Below, one piece after another: positions 34,193 to 42,962 of a DNA stretch of 64,000 nt; the stretch's first letter is position 1; each line of letters begins with the position of its first letter. The notes below the pieces were generated by a model that searched no databases, was not told the origin of the DNA, and saw nothing but the letters and a program-made list of their open reading frames with translations. Position numbers and translations under genes: made by a program. The stretch comes from Arthrobacter sp. Soc17.1.1.1 (GTDB taxonomy: Bacteria; Actinomycetota; Actinomycetes; Actinomycetales; Micrococcaceae): contig NZ_JBAJII010000001.1 in assembly GCF_036867195.1 (NCBI RefSeq), forward strand, positions 2,046,001 to 2,110,000, given 5' to 3'.

Positions 34193-35034
34193 TGACATCG
34201 AACAATGAAGCCTCCTTCGATCCCGCGCAGGCCCCATCCCGTACCCGTCACGAGCACCCTGCGCAGCAACGGTGGCAGGGCCGTGATGCCGGTACTCCCG
34301 TGGTCGAGACGGCGACCGTCCTCCAGGACCTGGTGCTCGACAGCGCCGATGTGAAGGAATTCCTGACCGGGCTCGCGACCCTCGCCGCCACGCGCCTCTC
34401 GGGCGCCGAGGACCGCGAGGACCCGGGTCACGCCATCGCGTGCGGCGTGACGCTGCTGCGACCCCGCAAGCACGGCACCGTCGCCAGTAGCAGCCCGACG
34501 GCCCGCTCCATGGACGAACTCCAGTACGGATTCGGTGACGGCCCCTGCCTGAGGGCGGCACGCACCCGGACGACGGTGTACGTCGAGGATGTGCTGTCCG
34601 ACACCCGGTGGACGGACTACTTCCAGGCGGTCCTGGCTCACGGCGTGCGATCCATCCTCGCCGTGCCGATCCTCCTCGACGGTGAAGCGTCCGCGGCCCT
34701 GAACTTCTACGCCCCCGCCGCAGATGCCTTCGGCACGGGAAGCATCGATGATGCGCAGCAGTTCGCCTGGGAGGCTTCGCAGGGCCTGCGGCTCGCGGTG
34801 CGGGTCGCGCATCTGACCGACGCCGGCCAGAACCTCACGACGGCGATGCAGTCCCGTACCACCATCGATCTGGCCGTCGGCATCATCATGGGGCAGAACA
34901 GATCCAGCCAGGAACAGGCCATGACGATCCTGAAAGCCGCTTCCAGCGCCCGGAACATGAAGCTGCGCGATGTCGCCGCCGCCGTCGTACGGTCCGTCAA
35001 CGCCAAGGAGCCCACGACGCACTTCGACGAGTGA
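34192..35034 (+). CDS. GAF-ANTAR domain regulator
   Basis: 280 residues from the ATG at 34192, with GGAGG 11 bases upstream. A GAF domain spans about 50-200 (LATLAATRLSGAEDREDPGHAIACGVTLLRPRKHGTVASSS, LQYGFGDGPCLRAARTRTTVYVEDVLSDTRW). The ANTAR domain at about 215-270 reads LTTAMQSRTTIDLAVGIIMGQNRSSQEQAMTILKAASSARNMKLRDVAAAVV. It likely senses a small ligand or redox state and acts on RNA hairpins. Its stop lies within a few bases of the next start, so it leads a run of four coupled genes. Confidence 0.88.
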   Translation: MTSNNEASFDPAQAPSRTRHEHPAQQRWQGRDAGTPVVETATVLQDLVLDSADVKEFLTGLATLAATRLSGAEDREDPGHAIACGVTLLRPRKHGTVASSSPTARSMDELQYGFGDGPCLRAARTRTTVYVEDVLSDTRWTDYFQAVLAHGVRSILAVPILLDGEASAALNFYAPAADAFGTGSIDDAQQFAWEASQGLRLAVRVAHLTDAGQNLTTAMQSRTTIDLAVGIIMGQNRSSQEQAMTILKAASSARNMKLRDVAAAVVRSVNAKEPTTHFDE

Positions 35035-35363
35035 TGCCGACGGCAGCGCCGATCATGCTCTGGACCATCGGCGGCGGAATCCTTGCCGGGATCGCGATCA
35101 ACATCCTCGTCGGCATCGTCTCCGGCATGTTCCGCCGGGATGCCGGACGGGTCGACCAGCGGGACCGGAAGATCGCGCGATTCGGGGACCAGGTCGGCCA
35201 GTCGTTCGTCGTCCTCGGGGCTGTCTCGGCGCTGGTGCTCGCGCTGCTCGAGGCGGACTCCTTCTGGATCGCGAATGTCATCTACCTGGGGTTCGTGCTC
35301 TCCGCCATCCTCGGATCGACGGCCAAGGTCCTCGGGTACCGGCGGGGGTTGCCGGAATGGTGA
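35034..35363 (+). CDS. Small integral membrane protein paired with an XRE regulator
   Basis: About 109 residues with two to three hydrophobic helices: IMLWTIGGGILAGIAINILVGIVSGMF, SFVVLGAVSALVLALLEA and ANVIYLGFVLSAILGSTAKVLGY. A cytoplasmic loop RRDAGRVDQRDRKIARFGDQVG lies between the first two. The family is familiar as the membrane partner of small XRE regulators (YgzD-like) in Gram-positive bacteria but has no assigned function. The ATG at 35034 overlaps the ANTAR stop; ATG 35055 is an alternative. Its stop overlaps the XRE start. Confidence 0.75.
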   Translation: MPTAAPIMLWTIGGGILAGIAINILVGIVSGMFRRDAGRVDQRDRKIARFGDQVGQSFVVLGAVSALVLALLEADSFWIANVIYLGFVLSAILGSTAKVLGYRRGLPEW

Positions 35364-35593
35364 GGCCCACCCGCGTGCGCAACAGGATCCGCGCCCTGCG
35401 CGCGACATCCGGCGAGATGACGCAGGCCGAACTCGCCGACCGGATCGGGGTCACCCGCCAGACCGTGGTCGCCATCGAGCAGGGCCGCTACTCCCCCACC
35501 CTCGAGCTCGCTTTCCAGATCGCGCAGGTCTTCGGTGTCGGACTCGATGCCGTCTTCCACTACCCGGACACCGACGAAGGAGCATCTACATGA
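35357..35593 (+). CDS. Small XRE-family transcriptional regulator (YgzD-like)
   Basis: 78 residues, almost entirely a Cro/CI helix-turn-helix: RVRNRIRALRATSGEMTQAELADRIGVTRQTVVAIEQGRYSPTLELAFQIAQVFGVGLDAVFHYP. This compact, HTH-only form with the VTRQTV(V/N)AIE signature is typical of YgzD/YozG-like regulators found next to a small membrane protein. It overlaps that gene by 7 bases and the next by four (ATGA). Confidence 0.9.
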   Translation: MVRPTRVRNRIRALRATSGEMTQAELADRIGVTRQTVVAIEQGRYSPTLELAFQIAQVFGVGLDAVFHYPDTDEGAST

Positions 35594-36561
35594 GGGCGAT
35601 CGTGCAGGACCGGTACGGAGACACGGAGGTGCTGCGCCTCGAAGAGGTCGAGCGGCCGGAGCCCGGACGCGAGCAGGTCCTCATCCGCGTCCGGGCGGCG
35701 GGCGTCGATCCCGGCGTGTGGCACGTCATGGCGGGCCGGCCCCTCGGCGTACGGCCCGCCTTCGGCATCCGGGGACCGCGACAGCGCACCCGCGGAACAG
35801 ATGTCGCGGGCATCGTCGAAGCGGTCGGCCCCGGGGTCACCCGGTTCGCGCCGGGCGACGAGGTCTTCGGCGTCGCAGCCGGCAGCTTCGCAGACTTCAC
35901 GCTCGCCTCGTCGGAGAAAGGGCTGGCACCGAAGCCCGCCGGGGTGAGCTTCGCCGAGGCGGCGGTCATCCCGATCTCCGGCTGCACCGCGCTCCAGGGT
36001 CTCCGCGCCGGCGGCCTGGCAGCAGGCACGCGGGTGCTCGTGCTGGGCGCTTCCGGCGGCGTCGGATCGTTCGCGGTACAGCTGGCGAAGGTGGTGGGCG
36101 CCCACGTCACCGGAGTCGCGAGCGCGGACAAGCTCGACCTCGTCAGTGACCTCGGCGCTGACGAGGTGCTGGATTACACCCGGCAGGATCCGGTGGACGG
36201 CACACGCCGCTACGATCTCATCCTCGACACCGGCGGCAACCGCCCGCTGCGGGAGCTGCGGCGGGCCCTCACTGCCGAGGGATCCCTCGTCATCGTCGGG
36301 GGCGAGGGCGGCCGCGGACTGCTGGGCGGCTTCGAACGGGCGATGCTCGCCGCGCCGGCCCTGTCGCTTGTCACTCGGCAGAGACTCCGGGGCCTCATGG
36401 CGGTCACGCGCCACGACGACCTCGTCACGCTGACCGAGTGGGTCGAGGCGAGCCGGGTTCGCGCGCCGCTCGACCGCACCTTCCCCCTCGGGGAGGCTGC
36501 GGACGCCATCCGCTACCTGCATGCAGGAAAGGTACGGGGCAAGATCGCCATCACGATCTGA
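35590..36561 (+). CDS. NAD(P)-dependent zinc-type dehydrogenase / quinone reductase (MDR family)
   Basis: 323 residues. MRAIVQDRYGDTEVLRLEEVERPEPG opens the GroES domain; GTDVAGIVEAVGPGVTRFAPGDEVFGV, PISGCTALQGLR and the Rossmann motif VLVLGASGGVGSFAVQLAKVVGA follow, and FPLGEAADAIRYLHAGKVRGKIAITI closes it. Zinc cysteines are absent. It is the last of four overlapping genes behind the GAF-ANTAR regulator and may be the metabolic output of that locus. It is only a distant paralogue of the enzyme at 25045-25977. Confidence 0.9.
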   Translation: MRAIVQDRYGDTEVLRLEEVERPEPGREQVLIRVRAAGVDPGVWHVMAGRPLGVRPAFGIRGPRQRTRGTDVAGIVEAVGPGVTRFAPGDEVFGVAAGSFADFTLASSEKGLAPKPAGVSFAEAAVIPISGCTALQGLRAGGLAAGTRVLVLGASGGVGSFAVQLAKVVGAHVTGVASADKLDLVSDLGADEVLDYTRQDPVDGTRRYDLILDTGGNRPLRELRRALTAEGSLVIVGGEGGRGLLGGFERAMLAAPALSLVTRQRLRGLMAVTRHDDLVTLTEWVEASRVRAPLDRTFPLGEAADAIRYLHAGKVRGKIAITI

Positions 36562-36882
36562 GGCCTCGACCCGACGCGCAGCTGCACCGCGGGCGTCGCC
36601 TGGTGCACCAGCACAACCACCTGCCTCATCGACCGCCGCACGCAGCGTTGATCGTCACGGCCCGTCCAGCGGTGAGTCGATGCCTGCTCCGCAATCAGCA
36701 CGCCGGCAAGGACGGTGAGCGGCCGTGGTCCTCCTGGCTGATCGCGCAGGACACGATCGCCTTCCTCGAGGGGCAGATCTCCGGCCCGGTCTTCCCCGTC
36801 GGATGCCGCGAGGCGACACACTCCGCGGAACCGACCGGGGGTTCGGTCACGGGGCGTCGAACCCCGTCCGCGTGCCATCAAC
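36562..36882. other. 321-bp gene-free stretch
   Basis: Lies between the convergent dehydrogenase and the DinB-type gene. Frames crossing it extend into the flanking genes on the wrong strand and show no recognisable protein. I see no terminator with a T-run, tRNA or repeat. It may contain decayed coding sequence. Confidence 0.55.
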
Positions 36883-37614
36883 TCATCGAAGACGAGCGAG
36901 ATCCCGCCGGACATAGCGCAGGTGCGCCCACTCCTCCTCCAGGATCACGCGGATGCAGTCACCGACACTGGGACGCCAGTCGTCGCCACCCCACGGGTCC
37001 GCGCGTTCCTCGGCGAGCACCTCCGGTGAGACGGCGGCCAGGAAGTCCGTCACCTGCAGTTGCCGCTCGGCTCGCACCTCGAGGATCTCCTCGTAGGTCG
37101 GTGTCTCCACGCGGAAGACCGACATGTCGAAGCCCATCTCCCCCGCTCCCGTGAAGGGCTGCCCGATCTCGTGGAAGGGCTGCTCCAGCCGGAGGATCCC
37201 ACCACGGAGCCACGCATCGGTTGCCAGAACGAGGTGCCGCAGGGTCTGGGCCAAGGACCACTCGTCCTCCACATGGGCGTCCACCAGGTCCGGCGGCGTA
37301 CTCGTCACCGTCTCCTGCCACGCGGTCTGCACGGCGCCCCACCCCTCCCGTAGGCCTTCAGGCGTCTGTGCCTTCTGCAGTTCGCGACCCGGGAACTGCC
37401 GGTTGAGTTCGGCGTCCACGAACGGCACCACGTCGACGCCGTTGACGAGAAGGCTGCCGAAGAACAGGTCGTGGCTGTCGACGTCGAGCCGGTCGACGTC
37501 GACACCGCGCATCACCATGCCGCTGACATCGGAGAATCGGAGGGTGGCGCCCTTGAAGCTCGCTCTGACGAAGGCCGCGCCCTCGAACTCCTTCGTACCG
37601 GAATAGGTCGTCAT
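36883..37614 (-). CDS. DinB-superfamily protein with N-terminal pentapeptide-like segment
   Basis: 243 residues. The first 50 residues have pentapeptide-like text (FEGAAFVRASFKGATLRFSDVSG, MVMRGVDVDRLDVDSHDLFFGSLLVNGVDV). Residues 80-243 are a four-helix DinB/YfiT fold with metal-ligand histidines in WSLAQTLRHLVLATDAWLR and LEEEWAHLRYVRRDL. DinB-fold enzymes include thiol transferases and metal hydrolases; the function here is unassigned. The ATG at 37614 lies 6 bases after GATACT, again compatible with a leaderless start. Confidence 0.85.
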   Translation of the reverse strand: MTTYSGTKEFEGAAFVRASFKGATLRFSDVSGMVMRGVDVDRLDVDSHDLFFGSLLVNGVDVVPFVDAELNRQFPGRELQKAQTPEGLREGWGAVQTAWQETVTSTPPDLVDAHVEDEWSLAQTLRHLVLATDAWLRGGILRLEQPFHEIGQPFTGAGEMGFDMSVFRVETPTYEEILEVRAERQLQVTDFLAAVSPEVLAEERADPWGGDDWRPSVGDCIRVILEEEWAHLRYVRRDLARLR

Positions 37615-37719
37615 GGTCCCAGTATCACCGGCGTCGGCGACAGTTCGGGGAAGCTGCGCGGTCCGAGGGCAACGGCTTCCTCGACGCCGATGCGACCGGC
37701 GCGTGCGACGGGAGCGTCC

Positions 37720-38901
37720 TCAGGCCGGGGCTCTCCAGGCGAGGACCGACGCTCCTGCCTTCATCGCTGATCCGGCGGGCACCACTCTCATCAGGGTGTT
37801 GCGGACGGCGATGCTGATCCTGCTGTCGAGACCGGCTCCGACCCGGCCGGCGCTTCGTGATTGTCGGGCTATCTTTTGGGTGCGGGGGCGCCGAAGCGCG
37901 TCGAACGTGCTCAGTGCGGCTTGCAGGGCCACTCCCCCGTTGACGGGTCGCCCGATCAGCAGTCCGATGCATGCGCCGTCCTCCAGTGAGGAGTTCGCGC
38001 CCTGCCCCATGGTGGGGACCATGGCGTGTGCTGCGTCGCCGATGAGCACCACCCGTCCGACGACGTACGTCCTGAGATCAGGGGCAAGGTCGTAGACGTC
38101 GTGGCGTATGACCTGGTCGCCCGGGGTGCGGTCGATGAGAGGCAGGACGGGGTCTGCCCAGGTCCGGAAATGATGCAGAGCGGCGGCCTTCTCGTCGGGC
38201 CAGCGATGCCCCTCCTCCGAGGAGGTGTAGCCGTACCAGTACACCTGGGCAGCCCCCACGCGTATGGCCCCGAACTCCGTTCCCGGCCCCCACATGATGG
38301 TGACGTCCTCGGTGACGAGCGCCGAGTCGGCGACGATTCCCCGCCACGACGACTTGCCACTGAACCGAGGCGCCGTGGCGGGAGCAACCAGGCTCCTGAC
38401 AGTGCTGCGAAGGCCGTCGGCACCGATGACGAGGTCGGCATCGTAGGACACGGCACCCTTCGCGCTCACACAGTCCACTCGGGCCCTGGCTCCGTTCGCC
38501 GCACCGGGGGTGACGCTGACGACGCGGGTGCCTGTCACCAGCACAGCCCCGTGAGCCGCGGCGAGCAGCACCCCGTGGAGGTCCTGTCGGTGGATCCCGT
38601 GGATCTCCTGGCCCGAGCCCGATGGACCGGCGGGTGGAACACGCAACAACCATGAGCCGTGTTCGTCGGTGGTACCGGTCATCCGTACCCGATGACCAGC
38701 AGTGCGGGCAGCGGCGTCGGCGCCGAGGGCGGCCAGAGCCGACATCCCATTGGGTGTGATCGCCAGGCCTGCACCGACCTCCGTGAAGGCACTCGCCCGC
38801 TCGAGCACGGTCACCGCCCAGCCCTCCTGAAGGAGCGAAGCCGCTGCAGCGAGACCCGCTATGCCCCCGCCCACAACGACTGCATGGTGCTCGACCGTCA
38901 T
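37720..38901 (-). CDS. FAD-dependent aromatic-ring monooxygenase (PHBH-like)
   Basis: 393 residues. FAD-binding GxGxxG is VVVGGGIAGLAAAASLLQEGWAVTVLERAS at the N-terminus; the middle DG motif is VIGADGLRSTVRS; the GD motif is VVLIGDAAHAMVPTMGQGANSSLEDGACIG. This matches the class A flavoprotein monooxygenases acting on salicylate, 3-hydroxybenzoate and related compounds. ATG at 38901 chosen for the AAAGGG 7 bases upstream. No aromatic-degradation genes flank it; the isochorismatase upstream may share a promoter region. Confidence 0.9.
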   Translation of the reverse strand: MTVEHHAVVVGGGIAGLAAAASLLQEGWAVTVLERASAFTEVGAGLAITPNGMSALAALGADAAARTAGHRVRMTGTTDEHGSWLLRVPPAGPSGSGQEIHGIHRQDLHGVLLAAAHGAVLVTGTRVVSVTPGAANGARARVDCVSAKGAVSYDADLVIGADGLRSTVRSLVAPATAPRFSGKSSWRGIVADSALVTEDVTIMWGPGTEFGAIRVGAAQVYWYGYTSSEEGHRWPDEKAAALHHFRTWADPVLPLIDRTPGDQVIRHDVYDLAPDLRTYVVGRVVLIGDAAHAMVPTMGQGANSSLEDGACIGLLIGRPVNGGVALQAALSTFDALRRPRTQKIARQSRSAGRVGAGLDSRISIAVRNTLMRVVPAGSAMKAGASVLAWRAPA

Positions 38902-39112
38902 GACAACACCCTTTCGACTGCTCCGGTGCCCGAGCCTACGCCGAACAGGCACTGATCGATCGCCGGCGTCGAGAGGTGACCGGACCGTTCGTGCGTGGGC
39001 GCGTCGGGTCTGGTGCGCCCACGGCCCTGCTACGAGCGGGGCAGTAGCTGCGCGTCCGGTGACCGGTACGAGGACTGCTCCTGGTGTCCGACGGCGACGT
39101 GCGCTCGGGTTT

Positions 39113-39742
39113 CTAGGGGTTGCTGCGGCCGTGAGCAGCGGAGGTGACGAGGTCGCTCTTGGTCGGTGCAGCGCCTGTGCGTAGCGCCGCGGCCCAGGTT
39201 GCGGTGTCGGTGACGGCTGCCCAGTTCGAGTGCAGGAGGGCCATGAGCGTTTCGTGGACCTGGCGCGCGGGTGCGGTACCGGCGTCGTTGGCGAGATCGA
39301 TCGCTCCCGTTGCGTCGGAGAGGACTTCGACGCTGAAGCCGAGGGGCTCGGCGGCTGCAGCGGAGGCGATCACACAGTTGTTGGTCATGTAGCCGACGAG
39401 GGTGATCGTGTCGATGTCCTGTTCGCGCAACCAGGCTTCGAGGCCCGTGTCCGCGAAGATACTGGAGAACTGCTTGCTGATGCGCTTGGTTGCGGAGCTT
39501 TCGTGGGCGGCTACCGTCGGGTGGTTCTGCCAGGTCGACGACCCGGAGGCGAACACGGGTGCTCCTGGCGGGAGTTCGTGCTGGACGAGCACTACGGGTG
39601 TGTCGGTCTGCCGGGCCGCGTCGATCGCCGCACCGATGCCTGCCATCGAGTCCTCGCGGACGGGGTGCTGGATAGGGAGGAGTCCATCGAAGTACTCCTG
39701 CTGGGCGTCGATGACGATGAGGGCTCGGCGTGGTGCGGTCAT
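39113..39742 (-). CDS. Isochorismatase-family hydrolase
   Basis: 209 residues. ALIVIDAQQEYFDG supplies the catalytic Asp, the conserved basic residue lies in the SSATKRISKQFSSIFADTGLEAWLREQ region, and the nucleophile is in LVGYMTNNCVIASAAAAEPLGFSVEVLSDA (Cys of NNCV). Family members hydrolyse isochorismate, nicotinamide or N-carbamoyl compounds; the substrate is not assignable. The ATG at 39742 has AAGGAG 7 bases upstream. It is divergent from a CGNR regulator. Confidence 0.88.
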   Translation of the reverse strand: MTAPRRALIVIDAQQEYFDGLLPIQHPVREDSMAGIGAAIDAARQTDTPVVLVQHELPPGAPVFASGSSTWQNHPTVAAHESSATKRISKQFSSIFADTGLEAWLREQDIDTITLVGYMTNNCVIASAAAAEPLGFSVEVLSDATGAIDLANDAGTAPARQVHETLMALLHSNWAAVTDTATWAAALRTGAAPTKSDLVTSAAHGRSNP

Positions 39743-39922
39743 GGGGATCTCCTTCTGGAGGGGTGATCGGGAGCAGGCGGGCGACCAGGGACTGTGGGAA
39801 CGACGGCGCCCCGGCTGGACGACCCCGCCCCACAACAGCTCCTCACGGAAGAACGGGATATTTGGCGTGATGCGAGCGTAGCACCTGTCTCACGGATAAG
39901 TGTCCCTGATAACATGAGAACC

Positions 39923-40519
39923 ATGTCCGAATCACTGCTGGCCGCCGCGCCGGGGGCACAGGATCACCCGAGCCTCGCCCTGGTCAACAGCGCAGGCGAC
40001 GTGGCGGGCGGCAGGGGTCACGACGAGATGAGCACCCCGAGGGCCGCCACGGCCTGGCTGATGGCCCGCGACCTCGTCGGGCCGGAGGCCGTGCTGCACG
40101 AGCAGTGCCACGGCCGGCTCGTGGCGCTGCGCTCGGATCTGCGCGAGCTCTTCACCGCCCACATCACCGGGGACGTGCCCTCGACGTCCTCGGTGCACGC
40201 TCTGAACTCCGCCCTGACCTGCGTCCCCGGCGCCCTGCTCCTGCGGTTCGATCCCCAGGCAGGATTCAGCCGCCGTGCCGATCATCCCGTCACCCAGGTC
40301 GTGGAACACGTCATGGCCTTGATCGCCGACGATGCGGCCTCGCTGCTCAGTGGCGAGCAGGCCTCGCAGCTCGCGTCCTGCGAAGCAGACTCCTGCCGGC
40401 GGTTCTTCGTTCGCACCCACGCACGACGGCAGTGGTGCTCGACCCGGTGCGGCGACCGGGTGCGCGCCGCGCGTGCCTACTCACGCAGACGATCGGGCTC
40501 CAGCGCGCAGACCGTGTGA
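39923..40519 (+). CDS. CGNR zinc-finger regulator (ABATE-type)
   Basis: 198 residues. The N-terminal 140 residues form the ABATE helical domain that usually precedes a CGNR finger. The C-terminus reads LASCEADSCRRFFVRTHARRQWCSTRCGDRVRAARAYSRRR, with C-x4-C...C-x3-C zinc ligands; the motif is CGDR where the family name residue pattern is CGNR. The ATG at 39923 is 7 bases after TAACAT, so a leaderless start is likely; ATG 39914 is an alternative. It probably controls the divergent isochorismatase gene. Confidence 0.85.
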   Translation: MSESLLAAAPGAQDHPSLALVNSAGDVAGGRGHDEMSTPRAATAWLMARDLVGPEAVLHEQCHGRLVALRSDLRELFTAHITGDVPSTSSVHALNSALTCVPGALLLRFDPQAGFSRRADHPVTQVVEHVMALIADDAASLLSGEQASQLASCEADSCRRFFVRTHARRQWCSTRCGDRVRAARAYSRRRSGSSAQTV

Positions 40520-40538
40520 AGCAGCCGTGCACGGCCGA

Positions 40539-41087
40539 TCACGAGGCGATGCGGCCGAGCCGGCCCAGGAGCCGGGTCTGCCGGTCGGCATCCTCGGGAA
40601 CAGGTACAGCGGGTCCGCAGATACCGTCCATGTGCAGCGCGCTCCCGAAGCTGTCCGCGCCCGCCTCGACGCGTTGCAGCTCGTCGGTGGTGAGACCCGC
40701 CGCCCCTCCTGTGGCACGCGCGATGTCCCAGCGGTGGACGAGCATGTCCCACACATAGAACTGCTCCAGGGTTGCTCCGACGGTGGTGGGCCCGAAGAAA
40801 CCCTCGTACGCAGCATCGACGACGTCGTCGCGGCCGACCAGGATGCGCACCCGATCTGCGTGCTCTCCGAATCCGGCGGCAGGATCGGTCAGGTCGGGGG
40901 CAGGCCCGAGGTCGTGCCCGTGGTCCGTCAGCAGGTTCCGCTGCGTGTCGATCATGTGCGCGACGACGTCACGCGCGGTCCATCCCGGGCAGGGGGAAGG
41001 ATTGGCCCATGCGTCGGGCGGAACAGCGCCGAGAAGGAGGGAAAGGGGGCGGAGGGAGGCCTCGTAGGCGAGTGAGGTGGAGTTCAC
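40539..41087 (-). CDS. TIGR03086-type DinB-fold metal-binding protein
   Basis: 182 residues from GTG at 41087. Pattern of the maleylpyruvate-isomerase-like N-terminal domain: PSPCPGWTARDVVAHMIDTQRNLL, with the second His in YVWDMLVHRWDIARATGG; these supply the metal triad. Function unknown; related proteins act in mycothiol chemistry. It is divergent from an AraC regulator with only 37 bases between starts. Confidence 0.85.
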   Translation of the reverse strand: MNSTSLAYEASLRPLSLLLGAVPPDAWANPSPCPGWTARDVVAHMIDTQRNLLTDHGHDLGPAPDLTDPAAGFGEHADRVRILVGRDDVVDAAYEGFFGPTTVGATLEQFYVWDMLVHRWDIARATGGAAGLTTDELQRVEAGADSFGSALHMDGICGPAVPVPEDADRQTRLLGRLGRIAS

Positions 41088-41124
41088 GTGCTCAATGGTG
41101 TTGGGTGCGGCATTCTGGGTCTTG

Positions 41125-42012
41125 ATGGAACCCGACACAGCACCGCGTGCTCTGCACGAGATCGAACGAGCGCACCTCAAGGCTCCCGACGACACATCGC
41201 ACGTGATGTACCGGTATCCGGCCCCGGCGGAACTGTCCGGCCTGGTGCAGCGATTCTGGATTCCGGTGTGGGCCGTTCCTGAGGGCGAACAGTCCGTCCA
41301 GCAGGTCCTGCAGTACCCGGTGTCGTTGATCGTCGTCGCATCGGATTACGCCCGTTTCTACGGTGTCTCGACCGGACTGTCGCGAACCGTGCTCGACGGC
41401 AACGGGTGGGCCGCCGGCGTCATGTGCACGCCGGCCGCCGGCTCGCTCATCGCCCGTGGTTCGATGGCCCGCTTCACGGACAGGCACGTCGACGTCTGCG
41501 ACGTCCTCGGCCAGGCGGGCACCGACCTGACCACCCGTGTCCGGGCAGCGATGCTCGACGACCCGCATCTCCCCGGCGCGCACCAGGCCGTGAGGAACGC
41601 GTTCAGTGATGCCCTCCGGCCTCTGCTGCCCGTCGACCCGGAGGGTGAACTCGTCGACCGCGTCGTGGCACTCGTCGAGGAACGCCCCGACGTGCTCACG
41701 GTCGCCCAGCTGTGCGCCGAAATGAAGCTGCCCGAACGCGCCCTGCAGCGCCTGATCCACCGACGACTCGGGTTGACCCCGAAATGGCTCATCCAGCGAC
41801 GTCGCCTCCAGGAAGCCGCGGAGCGACTGCGCACCACGGAGGGAACCCTGGCCGGGACCGCGGCGATGCTGGGCTACGCCGATCAGGCCCACTTCACCCG
41901 TGATTTCTCCCGCGTCACGGGAACCACCCCGAGCAGGTTCGCCGCCGAGCACCGAACACCCGGCACCGAACGACGAGGAGCCACTCAGCGTCCTGAGACC
42001 CGATCCCTCTAG
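41125..42012 (+). CDS. AraC-family transcriptional regulator
   Basis: 295 residues. The N-terminal domain resembles the DUF6597-type sensor (YPAPAELSGLVQRFWIPVW, QQVLQYPVSLIVV). The C-terminal 100 residues are an AraC double HTH: LTVAQLCAEMKLPERALQRLIHRRLGLTPKWLIQRRRLQEAAERL and GTAAMLGYADQAHFTRDFSRVTGTTPSRF. ATG 41125 is used; ATG 41203 is possible. It probably governs the divergent TIGR03086-type gene. Confidence 0.88.
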   Translation: MEPDTAPRALHEIERAHLKAPDDTSHVMYRYPAPAELSGLVQRFWIPVWAVPEGEQSVQQVLQYPVSLIVVASDYARFYGVSTGLSRTVLDGNGWAAGVMCTPAAGSLIARGSMARFTDRHVDVCDVLGQAGTDLTTRVRAAMLDDPHLPGAHQAVRNAFSDALRPLLPVDPEGELVDRVVALVEERPDVLTVAQLCAEMKLPERALQRLIHRRLGLTPKWLIQRRRLQEAAERLRTTEGTLAGTAAMLGYADQAHFTRDFSRVTGTTPSRFAAEHRTPGTERRGATQRPETRSL

Positions 42013-42275
42013 GTCCGGCTGCTCCACGGCAGCTGCTGATCGCGCCGCGCGCCCTGCCATCAGGGTCAGCCGCGATTCACCCTGCGGCTGCGGACGGGGT
42101 CGGAATCATCTTTGTCGTTGTCAGCGTGCCGTCGGCTGCGACGCTCAGGCTCCTGCAGGACGTGAAGAACCCGCGGAGGACCCGCATATCGCCCATCCGG
42201 GCCGGTCGAAGAACGGAGGAGCCGGCCCGTCGGGTGCGTGCTCTGGTCCCCGTTGGTCCCGTCTAGGGTTGAAGC

Positions 42276-42962
42276 ATGGCTGCCGTGGGGGAAGTGCTTG
42301 AAGCTGACGATCTGCTGGTCGGGTACACCGGCACTCCTGTGTGCGGTGAGGTCTCGTTCACCATCGGTCCGGGTGAGGTCCTCGGGGTGGTGGGTTTCAA
42401 CGGCGCAGGTAAGTCCACGGTCGTCCGGACCCTGGCAGGCCGTCAGGATCCGCTGGCGGGTGATGTTCGGATCCACGGTCTGCCGGTGATGCCCGACTCT
42501 CTGGCGTTCCGCCGGCAGGTGGCGGCGGTGTTCGACGAGGACGTGTTCTTTCCGTCGCTGACGGTCCGGGAGCACCTGCTCCTGGTGGCCCGCGGTCACT
42601 CGGTGGCCGCTCCTGAAGAAGCAGTGGATGCGGAACTGGACTTCTTCGGCATCAGGGACCGCGCCTTTGCGGTCCCTGATGCGCTGTCCTCCGGGCAGCG
42701 CCGGCGCCTGCTTCTGGCCGCGGGGTTCATCCGGCCGTCGTCACTGTTGTTCCTCGACGAGCCCGAGCAGCGCCTGGACCCGGTGATGCGCGACGCACTG
42801 TCGCGGCGGATCCGCGACCGTGCTGCTGCCGGGACGGCCTGCATGCTGGTCACCCACGACCCGCGGCTGCTGGTCAGTACGGCGACGTCGTGCCTGGTCA
42901 TCGATGAGGTGTGCACGACGGTGGGCACGGAGCGGGGAGCGCAGATCATTGCAGGTTCCTGA
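42276..42962 (+). CDS. ABC transporter ATP-binding protein
   Basis: 228 residues. Walker A GFNGAGKST, Q-loop region AVFDEDVFFPSLTVREHLLL (the usual Gln is not obvious there), signature LSSGQRRRL, Walker B LLFLDEPEQRLD, and switch His in LVTHDPRLL. It partners with the permease encoded immediately downstream, which it overlaps by about 14 bases. The ATG lies 6 bases after TAGGGT (42264-42269), suggesting leaderless translation. Bacitracin/drug or peptide export is the commonest role for such pairs. Confidence 0.88.
   Translation: MAAVGEVLEADDLLVGYTGTPVCGEVSFTIGPGEVLGVVGFNGAGKSTVVRTLAGRQDPLAGDVRIHGLPVMPDSLAFRRQVAAVFDEDVFFPSLTVREHLLLVARGHSVAAPEEAVDAELDFFGIRDRAFAVPDALSSGQRRRLLLAAGFIRPSSLLFLDEPEQRLDPVMRDALSRRIRDRAAAGTACMLVTHDPRLLVSTATSCLVIDEVCTTVGTERGAQIIAGS

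Noticed and set aside
36513..36914. Minus-strand frame of 133 codons in the gap before the DinB-type gene
   Set aside because: Overlaps both flanking genes, low-complexity Arg-rich text, no known family and no SD.
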